Source: Tribonema minus
Lineage: Eukaryota; Sar; Xanthophyceae; Tribonematales; Tribonemataceae
Direction: 5' to 3'
Assembly: GCA_017506865.1 (NCBI GenBank)
Contig: JAFCMP010000002.1
Location: forward strand, 1,116,001-1,180,000
Length of the DNA stretch: 64,000 nucleotides
In this document: in pieces, positions 10,909 through 21,376 of the stretch
Layout: the number at the start of each line of letters is the position of its first letter
Numbering within the stretch: the stretch's first letter is position 1
Notes under the pieces: model-generated
What the model was told of the DNA's origin: nothing
The model's input: only the letters and a program-made list of their open reading frames with translations
The model's database searches: none
Position numbers and translations under genes: made by a program

Positions 10909-13450
10909 ATTTAGGTATTGCAAGCCCGATTTATCGTGCGCGCAGCCCATGCGGTCCAGGACATAATATACAACCTCAAGTGGCGAGTGAAGGTGGCGAT
11001 CAATGGCTCGGCACGATCGGGAGGTGCCTGTTCCGCTTTCTAGAGGGAGATCCCGACGTAAGTGAGTGCACATAATCACCTGCAGATATCGCATCTGATA
11101 TGATCTAGCCCATGTCGCTGTCGCGACCACTACAGTCGGAGTAGCTCATGCAGCTCGCCAATCTGGGCTCTGCTGTTGCCTGGTGCGAAGCGCGGACGCT
11201 TTGTGTGTGACGTATGTCCTGTCTCCTTCAGCAAAAACACACTGCGCAAGCAGCGCGCCTGCTTGGCCACGAGCGTGCATGCGTTTCGCTTACCATAACC
11301 GCATGGAGTGGAGTATGCAGCCATTGATTGCGCGTGGTATGAAAGCCTCATCAACACCATCAACAGCTCATGGAGTGGAGTTTGCAGCCATATATTGAAT
11401 GTAACGAAAGCCTCAAAATCACCTTGAACAGCTGCTGCAGGAAGTGGTCCAATACTATTGGGTCGCGTTTTCCGATCAGAAGGTGCATGGCTCATGATCG
11501 AGGTTGACCTGCTGTTTCTTCAGCACTTTGAATGGCTTGAGAGAGCACTGTGCCTGAAGTCGTACACAACAATCCTGCTGGCAAGCAGAGCCCGCCAATG
11601 CCCAATAAATCGTCGGTATTTTCCATCGAGCCAAATGTGGAACGTCGTCTCTCGTTCCTGTTTCGCTCAAGTGTCTGATGCTGACGATACGTACTCGGCA
11701 AACGTGTCGGTCGCACCCGCAGTTGCACTGCGGGTGCTTCTTGCAGAACCAGACAGCGTATTTTACGCTAAACTGCTGGCTGGTACCTGCCCTATCACGT
11801 CGAGGCAGCGCATCACATCCTCAGAGCTGCGCAGACACATAGACGCGAAATACAAGTCTTGAATGAAAGCATCGCTGCTTGCTGTTCAACGCCTCCTGCC
11901 TCACTCGTCACTGGCTGTCCGCAGTCTCAGCGTCTGCATGTCTGCCACAGGTCACAGTACCCGGACACGAAAGTGGCACATGCCCCTCAACAACTACATA
12001 TTGGCTGTTGTCTTTCTGCGTGACACCCGCCAGCATCACAGCCCCCTGCCACTGGCAGTGTGCCCACTGCTTAAAAGCACAATTGTGATGTGCTGCAGCT
12101 GGACATGTTCGCTAGACAACTTGGCCGGGCGGCGGCATGGCCGGCTCTCACCTGAGCGCTGACATGCGCCGTGCAGCCAGCTGACCCGTGGTGTTTCATG
12201 TCTGGCCCTCAGACGCGGGTACAAGTGCCACTGAGTGTGCGGTACAGGAAGGCTGAGAATGAGACATCTGCCTGTGTTCCGATCGCGAGGCCGAGCCGCT
12301 CGTGTTATGCAAGGCCCCTGTAGATTTACAGCCTAGTACTTCGAGGTAGGCTGTTCATCTTGCAGTGCGACAGGAATGGACGACAGTGTGTCCTGCTCTG
12401 CAGGCACTCCTAGGTTGCGACGAGCGGCTGCCGTGACTGCGAGTCACATGGCTCACATCGTCAGACACGCCTGCATGCTGACCCCGCATATTTCATCTTA
12501 GTATGCATCGCCACTGTAGATGACGCGCTGGCAGCTACCGTCATCTGCTCAATCAGGAACACAGCCAGGTTTGTAGCTGCTAGGGCCCGGGGCAGGAGCC
12601 ACCCAGCCTGCGCTTCTCAAAGAGGCAGCTGATGGCAGCCTGAGCACGCCTAGCATACATTACCCCACGCCGCGCAGCATATTTCCCTCCCAGAGGCTCT
12701 CTGCACCTGCTTATGTGATCATGGACCCCTGAGCATCATGATACTCAGTACTGTAGGCTACTATGATAGTGATGACTCTGAGCGCCATGCAGTGCATAAC
12801 CCGCTCTCAGACTGCTGTAAGCTCCTACACATGCATCTCATACTTCTGAAGTATACATAAATGTGTATAGAATTGTACTGCTATACTTGAAGTGCATGTT
12901 TATATGTGCATGGTATGCCTCGCCTGCTACTGCAGCCGCTCATGCAAGGCAAGGGCTTCAGTCAATTAATTGCCAGTGTGGCAAAGCTTCTGAATCATGA
13001 TCTGCAGACTCAGTCTATGATGGCATTTGCATATATATGCCTGACGTCAAAGCCCTGAGTCACTGTCATGACATGTGCACAGTCTGTGCAGTCACGGTGC
13101 CTAGGCTGGCATAATGCATTCAGCGCTTGCAAGGCCATGGCATTTGCATTGATGCACTGCATCGGCATATTCATAAACGTCCGTATTGAAAGCACTGATG
13201 TTGTGTGCCATACATATATGGCAGGCATGAGCTTACAAGCAACGGCTGCCAGTGTACACTTGACAATGTGCGCAACGCTGCAACACTGCTCTGATACAAC
13301 ACATGGTCGCGCTGCCACCAATAGCTACTTGCAATGGAATTATGATGCGACGCCATGTGGAAATGGCCATTAACATCATTGATAATTTTGGCATATGGGG
13401 CCGCTTTTAAAATATATTTAGCATCATGAATGTTTGCTATCAGACTTCAG
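10909..13450. other. Intergenic region without a convincing gene
   Basis: Composition drops sharply from the GC-rich LINE. The only notable frame is a 134-codon plus-strand ORF at 11458-11862, whose second half reads protein-like (ending RRHIDAKYKS) but has no recognised motif; it may be a lone 3' exon or chance. The LINE 3' tail presumably lies in the first few hundred bases. Short A/T-rich stretches with TATA-like words occur around 12840-12910 and 13030. I see no RNA gene. Confidence 0.4.
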
Positions 13451-13460
13451 TCTCTGACAC

Positions 13461-14061
13461 GTACTTTTATTATATTCCACTTGTGGCTGTGGAAATGCCA
13501 TGTTGTAGGTGTGTCGCCTTGTTCTCACTCTCTGACACGTACCTCCCACGCTGAAGGGACATCCACAAAAAGAAGGTGCACCGGTGCATGTGAATAGTGC
13601 ACACATGCAGCCAGCCTGAGGGTCATGACCAGCAGAATTAACATCGACCATGTACATACTTCACTGGTAGATGCGAGGGGCAAAACCCTGCATATGATGT
13701 TAAAAAAAGATTTAGATCGTGTACATACACCACCTGCAACTAGCCAGTGTACCCGGGGTACGCCTTTTAGCAAGTGCATCCTGATCGCACTAAATGCAGC
13801 TACCACTACTGCCACTACTATCACTAATCTGTGTCCCAACGACCCCCAACAGCTTTGATACTATTGCTACATAGTATTCTTCAAGAAACACCTGCAGGTG
13901 CATTCATCTCCTTGAAGTCTCTGTTGGTGTACATGGGGATAAGTTAAGGTGTCAATGCAGTGCTGTCACAGTACGGTCATGTGTGACAGTGTACTTTTAT
14001 TATATTCCACTTGTGGCTGTGGAAATGCCATGTTGTAGGTGTGTCGCCTTGTTCTCACTCT
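13461..14061. repeat. 71-bp direct repeat (two copies)
   Basis: 13461-13531 and 13991-14061 read identically, from GTACTTTTATTATATTCCAC to GCCTTGTTCTCACTCT, 530 bp apart. The first copy is itself bracketed by the 13-mer CTCTGACACGTAC (13452-13464 and 13532-13544). Not coding; possibly a small mobile or slipped segment. Confidence 0.8.
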
Positions 14062-14094
14062 TGGATGTAGCATGCAAAGCTTGCACGCCACACC

Positions 14095-14735
14095 CCGCCC
14101 CCCACATCACCCCCAACAAAGCACCCGCAAGCGACTGTCCCCCACATACTAGCAGGGATACCAAACAAAGCTACAAGACTCTCCCCCCACAGACAGACCC
14201 GTCTTAGGGCCACCCAGCTCCACGCAGACTCCATCTCAAAGTTTTCATGCAGGCCAAGGTCACCATAACCCTGAACTGGAGATTGTGGCTATCTACGTGA
14301 ACCCCGATATCATAAAGATAAGCAGAGGGAGTCACTGGGCGCCAGGCGCTGACGCTTGAAAGAAAGGCTATATAACTAAGCAAAGCATCGCCTCCTTGAT
14401 GAGCGGGACGGTGGTTCACCGGGCCTCCCATATCACCCCCAACAAAGCATCCGCAAGCGACTGTCCCCCACACACTAGCAGGGATACCAAACAAAGCTGC
14501 AAGACTCTCCCCCCACAGACAGACCCTTCTAAGGGCCACCCAGCTCCACGCAGACTCCATCTCAAAGTTTTCATGGAGGCCAAGGTCACCATGATGGGCC
14601 CTGAACTGGAGATTGTGGCTATCTACGTGAACCCCGATATCATAGAGATAAGCAGAGGGAGTCACTGGGCGCCAGGCGCTGACGCTAGAGAGAAAGGCTA
14701 TATAACTAAGTAAAGCATCGCCTCCTTGATGAACG
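14095..14735. repeat. Tandem duplication, about 326-bp unit, two copies
   Basis: The stretch starting ATCACCCCCAACAAAGCA near 14104 recurs near 14430. The two units stay aligned at a 326-bp offset through to GGCTATATAACTAAG (near 14366 and 14697) with scattered substitutions. The copies keep a long minus-strand frame open, which is a by-product of the duplication and not evidence of a protein. It lies about 400 bp upstream of the first secreted-family gene. Confidence 0.85.
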
Positions 14736-15134
14736 AGGTCACGGCTCACCGCAGGCTGCAAGCCTGACAAGATGTTGCCATTTACCGCTGCGAGTAACTT
14801 GTGGTTGGTGCCGTGGCGTGCAGCCGACTCCGCTTGCTCTCCAAGCACGCCAAGCCGCTGCCTGTCCCTCCTCCGCACGCCAGCCAGGGCTTCCGAGACA
14901 CCACCACACGTTTGAAGTTCTCTCGAAGGGGCTACGCACGCTGGCATCACCTGAGGGCCGCTGGTGCTAGCTCCTGCAAGCCCTGCAGCCCAGCCCACCC
15001 ACCAGGACCCTCGTGCTTCAGCCGTTGTGCTGGTATTTCCGTTGGGCGGAATACACTTTTTGCCGTGATCCGCATCCGGCGCGCGAGAGCATACCAACAC
15101 AGTGACGACCCCGGTTTGAGAGAACAATTCATCA

Positions 15135-16811
15135 ATGATTCCGCACTGTCTGCGGACCCTCATGGTAGTCCTGCTCGTCCTGGGGCTGGCGAACGGCGAT
15201 GCCAACGAGCCCACAGATCCACCAACGACTGCCCCAGAGGCCAGCTGGACGATGACTTCGACATCTTCGTCGTATGAGCCTGTAGGAACCAAGTGAGTGC
15301 ATTGCAGTCGCTTTGCATACCTGGCACTGCCTTACCTTGCACTTCGCTGGTGCCGTGGTTCAAGTTGCGCACGCTGTCGCGGCGCGCTCTTGCTTCGAGC
15401 AGGAACTTCGCGCGCAGCTGCGCAGCTGCGACGACAGATGAAGCCAAATTGAATCCTGCCCATCGGTCATCACAGCTGCACAACGTGTCGATTTACGTTT
15501 ACAATGCCCACTTTCCGACTCGACACCCTCAACTACGCGGAGTACCTGCAAATGTACATGAGCGGGGTGTACTCACTCGCTTTTATGTCTGAGGTCCATG
15601 GATGAGTACAACTTTTTCCAGATCTGAGATAGTACCGCGCTGTAACGACAAACTTCACCGTGATGTCATTCAGCGAAGTCCGCCGATTCTTGCATACATG
15701 ACACACCGCCTGCACCCCACCCCAGTTCTGCTCCTCCCCCCCTCAGGGTCACCAGCAGGATGCAATTCATAAGGCTCGAGCTCTACCAGGACGACCACAA
15801 CTACACAGCCTGCAACGGCACCAGCATAGACCTCAGCGTGTATGCCGACATTTCCTCTGTCACTACCGAGGGCGAGAAGTCTCTGTGGTTTGCCGAACCT
15901 CAGCCTGAGGCCGTCTCCGCATACCTGTCGTACTATTCAAAGGCGCTGCGCGCGTGCGTCGCCGGCGAGACCGCACCCGACTGTTGCTTCGACGTGCGGC
16001 ATCTGTCGGGGTGGTGCGAGGTCTACACGGAGCCGACCAGCACCAGTACGAGCCAGGACAGCCCGATGCCAGAGCGTGACTTTGTGGAGTTAAAGTTTGA
16101 CGATGAGCTGGGGGCGACGGTCCACGCCGCTCTTGTGGACACGGGCAGCACCAGTTCGTTCTCGACGTCGACCTCGAGCTCGACAACGGACACAACGGAC
16201 ACGGCGTCCAAGTCGGCGAGCGCTGCAAGGGGCATCGTCAATGTCGTGGCAGCGTGCAGCAGCCAGAGCGCCACCGTCGAGACCAGCAAGACCAGCGAGT
16301 GAGTGCGCCGGAGTCATTTGTTGACGTGAAGGCCTGTGACGCATGCATGCCGGCTGCACAAATGCAAATCGTGCTATCATGTCACATGATGATGCAGCTG
16401 GACTGCACTTGTATTCGCAGCAGTCTGTGTGAAACATTTGTTGACGTGCAGGCCTGTGGTGCATGCATGAGCCAGCTGCACAAATGAAAGTGCGCTCTCA
16501 TGTCACACGGTGATACAGTTGGACTGCACTTGCATTTGCAGCTTCCTAATGAGTGCAACTGCGTTTGTTTCTTCTGACTGCCGTAACTGTCGCCCAGGCG
16601 ATGCTGGGATGGTATGTGCGCGGAGACAACCATCACGAAGCACAGAGAGTTATGTGTGGCGCGCGTTGGGTTCGGCAACGCCACCGCCACCGGCATCATA
16701 CGCATACCAGACTTCAACGTCAAGGTCAACCTCACCGCACTCCCGGAGCAAATGACGATGCACGTCAGGACGGAGAAAAACACCGTCACGCATCACACCG
16801 TCGCCGTCTAG
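15135..16811 (+). CDS. Secreted Cys-containing protein, ATATG-motif family gene 1 (three exons)
   Basis: Exons 15135-15292, 15747-16298 and 16598-16811 join in frame to 307 residues; both introns are phase 2 (donors AA/GTGAGT and GA/GTGAGT; acceptors CCTCAG and GCCCAG). The start MIPHCLRTLMVVLLVLGLA is a clear signal peptide, followed by a short Thr/Ser/Pro stretch ending EPVGTK. Exon 2 encodes a body with TAC, LRAC, DCC, GWC and AAC cysteines plus a Ser/Thr-rich linker. Exon 3 has RC, MC and LC cysteines, then NATATGIIRIPDFNVKVNL, LPE and a C-terminal VAV. Exon 3 is 214 nt, as in genes 2 and 4. This is the most diverged of the four paralogs. The function is unknown; an extracellular or wall role is inference from the signal peptide only. 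Confidence 0.85.
16312..16550 (+). repeat. Tandem repeat within intron 2 of family gene 1
   Basis: Two adjacent copies of about 120 bp, each starting near CATTTGTTGACGTG (16314 and 16435), carrying a GGCCTGTG.TGCATG motif and ending near TGGACTGCACTTG. They fill most of the 299-nt intron and leave the splice sites intact. Confidence 0.75.
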
Positions 16812-18895
16812 GCGCCACAGTATAGCCGACTGCTGTCGCATGTTGAAGTAGTTGAGCACTGCCTCCTGCACGCAACGCGCATGGGGGAAGGCTGCGCATA
16901 TTCCGCGTATCTTTGAGCCCCCGAAGCGTACTCAAAGCTACTAGTACCTGTGTAGTTGCTGGACATGCGATGACTGTTGAGCGCTGTTTCTACATGCCCC
17001 TTCCTTTTGTACACCTTCAGCGTACGACCCCTCGATTGCCGTCTACTGTGGGGCAGGTGCGGAGCCACCAATTCGGACGTTGAGCGATGCACATCGTGCA
17101 CGCCTGCGGCTCACGCAGTGCTCCCCCCCCACAACTGCCATTAGTGCACGAGGGGACATGAGAGATGCTGGCGAGTGTGCAAACCGTTGCACACGCGCCT
17201 GCATTTCGCCGCTGCACCTGTTGTTTGTTTGCTACTCATGCGCATGTGTGGCCCTTTGGCACACAAACGCTGAGCACTGCTGTACAAGTCGTGGTACGCA
17301 TGTGCAGGTTCCCCATACTGCCCACCGTCAGTAGCCCTGAACTGCTGCCGCTGGCCGCATGCCCACAGTTGTTTGTGGGCACTAGACAAAGCCTCACTTC
17401 AAATTGCTGGGACTGCACACGCGGTCCATGAGCCCCCGAGGCCCTTCCCCCCCCCCCCCCCCCCCCCCGCCTTGCGTTGTGCAGCACGTCGCAGACGGGG
17501 TCATTTGCCATGTAGCTGCCATTCGGTACCATGAGTTGCTGTAACCTGTTATTTGGGGGAGCATGGTGAGTATTCACGACTGTGACCACCTACCCCTGCT
17601 GCGCGCAATGCGGGCCAGTCTTTTTGTCTTCTTGTAACTGTAGCAACACCCGTGAACACTCAGCTACAATCACATGCACGTTGCAGGCGTATGAAGCTTC
17701 ACCGAGCTTCCCGCTTGGCATACTACTTCCAAAGTTTAGAGCTGTGACGTGCCACGACCATTGATGCACAGACGTTTCTGGCCCCTGGCGCGCCCTATCC
17801 TGTACCTGCCTTGTAGCACTCTATCTGAAGTTGCAAGAGCGGCCACCATTCAGAATGCAGAAAAGCTGACCTGTCTGTCCTGGGTCCGACAGAGTGTCCA
17901 ATGTGCTCTCCTTCCTCACTTGCTGTGCGCTGTGAAGGTGTTTGCCACTCTGTTGGCTCTGCTGGTATGGGTTATGCACTGCAGAGGATTGCATCAGATG
18001 GGCGCTGCAACATGTGCCGCTCACTTGGCAAAATGTGTTGGTGTCAGTGTAAACAGGCAGCTGCATGCGCATTCAATTTGGTATCTCAGCTGCCATACCA
18101 GCAGAAATGGTGTGTTGTGCATGTACGTTTGTCTATAGATCTATATGCATGCATATGGCTGCACTTATTACATGCCAAATGTCGGCCTCTCTTTCAGGGC
18201 CTTTGCAAGTGCTTGAATCACACCATATCTTTCAAAGTGCCCCTTTCTAGGGCCATTTTGCGCCTCAGTGAGAATCAATACAAAAGTACAATTCATTCTT
18301 TTGCTTTAGCAATCGCATAATTTTGCCACATTGGGGCACAGCGGCAGTTTCTTGTGAAGCTGCTGAAAGCCGTCACTAAGCAAAATGCGAGCAGGGTGTC
18401 TATTTTCGGAGCAACCTCTAGCTTCGAAAGGCCGGGCATAGGACGTATACGCTCAGCTCTCTCCAAATCAGCAGCGCTCTATGGTGCATGGCGTTCTCTT
18501 TGCACGTGAGAGCACTCTGGCACACATGGCAGAGTCTCACGGGGGCGGACAAACGGACAAGGATGTAGCTGCCAATGTAGTGGGGGGGAGGATTATCGCC
18601 ATTCGGCATGCCTGTTGTCTGACTTTGATTGTCAATGTGCATTGACAATGCGCGTTGACACACTTTGTCACAAGGTACATGTGGACTCCGGCAGCAAGCT
18701 CGACAACCATCCAATAGTAGTTCCTATAGAGTAATACCATATGCCTTTTACACCAAACCAATATTTGACAAAGTTCAACTTATTAACCTCTTGGACCCAG
18801 TGATCTGATTCACACATCCACAACTGCAGCAAGCTCGTGTACTACTCTGGAAAGTGTTACTGTGCCAAATGCAGGCCACTCAGTCTATTGGTATT
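16812..18895. other. Intergenic region, no gene seen; contains a 22-nt poly-C run
   Basis: No frame here shows domain motifs or a chain of joinable exons. A homopolymer of 22 C occupies 17447-17468. Minor CA/GT-rich words occur around 17200-17330. Confidence 0.5.
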
Positions 18896-19149
18896 CAAAT
18901 TGATAGAGTTCCGAGTCAATCGTCCAAACCGACTAAATTGCAGTCGGAACAGCCCCGTGATCGACTAAGACCGACTAGTTGGTTTTTTGGCCACCGTACC
19001 GACTTTGACCGACTTTGACCGACTTCAACCGACTTTTGCTCAGCATTGGCCCAACAGCAGTGCACTAACGCCATCTGCTGGTCTGTATAGAGTGCTGAGC
19101 ACATCATATACACACATGCATTGCAATGACATGCACATGGTCAATGACT

Positions 19150-19822
19150 CAGCGCACACAAGCTGAGCCTTCTGGCTGCCAGCAGCAATAACCACCTCGG
19201 CTAGCACTGGTGCTGCGGCAGTGTCTGCCTCGTCTGTGTCAGGGTCCAGCACCTCAATACCGTAGATCACGGAGTATAAACCCCCCCCGTTTTAGCACGC
19301 TGCGAGGCCCGTGTTAGTAAGACGGGGGGTCTTATACGGGGTGGAGGTCTTATACAACGCACCCCCCGTCTTGCAGGCGCGTGGCTGCGATGGCATGGGA
19401 TCGCATGATATATACTGCCGCACACAGCTACTGCAAGCAGCAGGCCTAAATGAATGTTCTGCAGCTCCTATTCTAGCACGCCTGGTTCAAACACGCCATT
19501 AACACTACAAACTCACGGCTGCAGAGGCATTGCGCAGCAACGCAGTTCGCACCACCTGCTTTGGCGCTGCACTGAATTATGCCAAAACGAAGTTTGCGTA
19601 ACTGCCATGTTCCTTTGTCCACAACCCCGGTCTGATACAACACGTGCTTACCCCTCTTATACGTACCCGCGGTCTTGCGCGCACACACACGTGCACACAC
19701 CTCCCTAGGGAAACGGGGGGTCTATACTACAGTATACGATGGGGGGGTCTTATACAAGAGTATACTCCGTGATCTACGGTAGTCTCCCCATCGCCATTAC
19801 TGCCCTCTACGGTATCCGCCAT
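19150..19822 (-). pseudogene. Interrupted N-terminal ORF of the 8-bp-TSD transposon
   Basis: A minus-strand frame starts with ATG at 19822 (MADTVEGSNGDGET), stops being readable at the insertion at 19779-19260, and resumes in the same frame at 19257 with IEVLDPDTDEADTAAAP. Removing the insertion and one TA copy restores continuity. The residual protein is acidic and Ala-rich, as N-terminal tails of transposases can be; no BED finger or catalytic core is present, so the element is a deletion derivative. No assignable function remains. Confidence 0.55.
19260..19779. mobile_element. Nested TA-flanked miniature element (Tc1/mariner-like MITE)
   Basis: Inverted ends CCGTAGATCACGGAGTATA (left, 19260) and TATACTCCGTGATCTACGG (right, ending 19779) are each flanked by TA (19258-19259 and 19780-19781), the duplication typical of Tc1/mariner elements. 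Inside are G-rich/C-rich runs with repeated GGGGGGTCTTATAC words near both ends and no transposase ORF. It sits inside the ORF of the surrounding transposon, so it inserted later. Confidence 0.85.
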
Positions 19823-20662
19823 AGCACTACACTCGTCTGAACACCACCACAGCCCGTTCAAACAGCGTTTTTATGAGGAAGTCGGAAAAGTCGGTCATCT
19901 GAAATCCCGACTTTTCGACTGCTCCGACTAGTCGGAGTCGGTTCTTCAAAGTCGGAACCGACTCGGAACTCTACAAATTGAGGCATGCTGAGCTGGCGGC
20001 CAGGACTTGATGACCGTCATGGTGCCTTTGGTGCCATACAATCATGATGCCCATCATGGGCATCTGGCTACAGTAACCCCAGGCCATTGTTATGCTTAGC
20101 AATTGCTTTAAAGCTATAGCGAGTTGAAGTGCGCTCACTTTGAAGCAACCAAAAATGTAAAGTTAGGTGTGTGCGAATGCATTTGCTGGACTCTCAAGCT
20201 GGATCCACACGAGTTTAGGCTGCAGAACATGTAGTGGTGGTTGCCGCAATTGCCATACCACCGGGCAAGATGTGAGTCGCGGAGACCTAATGAGAAATAT
20301 GAAGTATGATCTAACGAGCCGCTACATAGGTGTACACACGAGGGATGAACCTCATCGGACCATTTGTCTAAGTGAGGCAGGACATCAGCTGCCAGTTTTA
20401 TATAGTTCAGTCCAAACTTCATTTAGTGCTTGGCTCATGAAGTCCCACATGATGACTGCAGATGTGTCTCGTGGCAATCAATAAATCTGTTGCAGCCTGA
20501 GCTGAGCCCAAGGTTTCACGCAGAATGATGTGTCGACACGATCGTTATGGAATGTGTGAAGTTTATAAGGTTGGAGGATGCAGTGGACACTGGTGTGCAT
20601 ACATGCACATGAGCATCGTTTGCAAGTGGAGGCACATGCAACCTGATATTGAAGTAGGCAAC

Positions 20663-20737
20663 TGTGCGCCCAGGTGGTCAATGCAACGCGATTGTCGTAC
20701 AGGTCGAAATGCGTTGCATTGACCACCTGGGCGCACA
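20663..20737. repeat. 75-bp hairpin element with 27-bp perfect arms
   Basis: Arms 20663-20689 (TGTGCGCCCAGGTGGTCAAT...) and 20711-20737 are exact reverse complements, with a 21-bp spacer containing GTCGTACAGG. The 4-mer CAAC flanks both ends (20659-20662 and 20738-20741), suggesting a mobile fold-back element with a short target duplication. It shares arm start and loop word with the structure at 25720-25823. Confidence 0.75.
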
Positions 20738-21376
20738 CAACTTAAGTGTATGCCAGGAGCTCCGGAGGCAGCGGCCTCGTACGACATTTTTAAGGCACTC
20801 CTCACCTGTATGCCCACCTTTTAAAGGAAGGCGACGAGGGCAACCACAGCTGAGTTAGCGGCTGGTATGGTGGACACACCATGGACGCCGCATGCGCGCA
20901 TCGGGCCGGGCGCTGGATGGGCCATGGCGCGCCCGCTGACCGCGAAGCTGCGTCAAATATTCGTCGGCTCGTTGGCGGAGGCAGGTGTTGCCGTCCAGTC
21001 AATCCTCAGTGACGTCGAAGGAGGGCCTGTAGTCCGCGCGTGACGTGGCCCCGCCGCCCCCGCCGGGCCGGCCAGCGCGCGTGCTTGGGTAAAACGAGTT
21101 GAAGTTGCAGCGTTTTCTCATGCGACGGATGGATGGATCGACCAAAGCGCGCAAGCGTCTACATTTGGGCATCTGAGTAGTGGATTCCCTTCGTAACGTG
21201 ATACGTAATGTTCCGGCCCCCGGTGTCGCTCATCGCTTTTACAAAACGACTGCGGAGTTGCAGACACGCCAGCCCGCACTCAGTTGCGCCGGCCAGTCCC
21301 ACTTTTTCTGCAGTGTTTCCGCGTTTTGCGGCACGAGTCGAGTGCAATCGCATCACAACGGAAACTCGGCACCGCT

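Larger units (their letters stand above)
18904..19973 (-). mobile_element. DNA transposon with 8-bp target-site duplication (hAT-like), degenerate
   Basis: The ends are inverted: the left starts TAGAGTTCCGAGTC and the right finishes GACTCGGAACTCTA. The flanking 8-mer CAAATTGA is present immediately outside both ends (18896-18903 and 19974-19981), a perfect target-site duplication. Many subterminal CCGACT/AGTCGG words cluster within about 120 bp of each end, as in hAT elements whose transposase binds subterminal motifs. Eight-bp duplications are typical of hAT, but P and Merlin elements can also give about 8, so the superfamily is provisional. Part of a minus-strand protein remains inside, and a second element is inserted into it. 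Confidence 0.85.

Noticed and set aside
14204..15292. A 362-codon minus-strand ORF
   Set aside because: It is built from the 326-bp tandem duplication and runs antisense through exon 1 of family gene 1; the protein repeats itself because the DNA does, and no motif is present.
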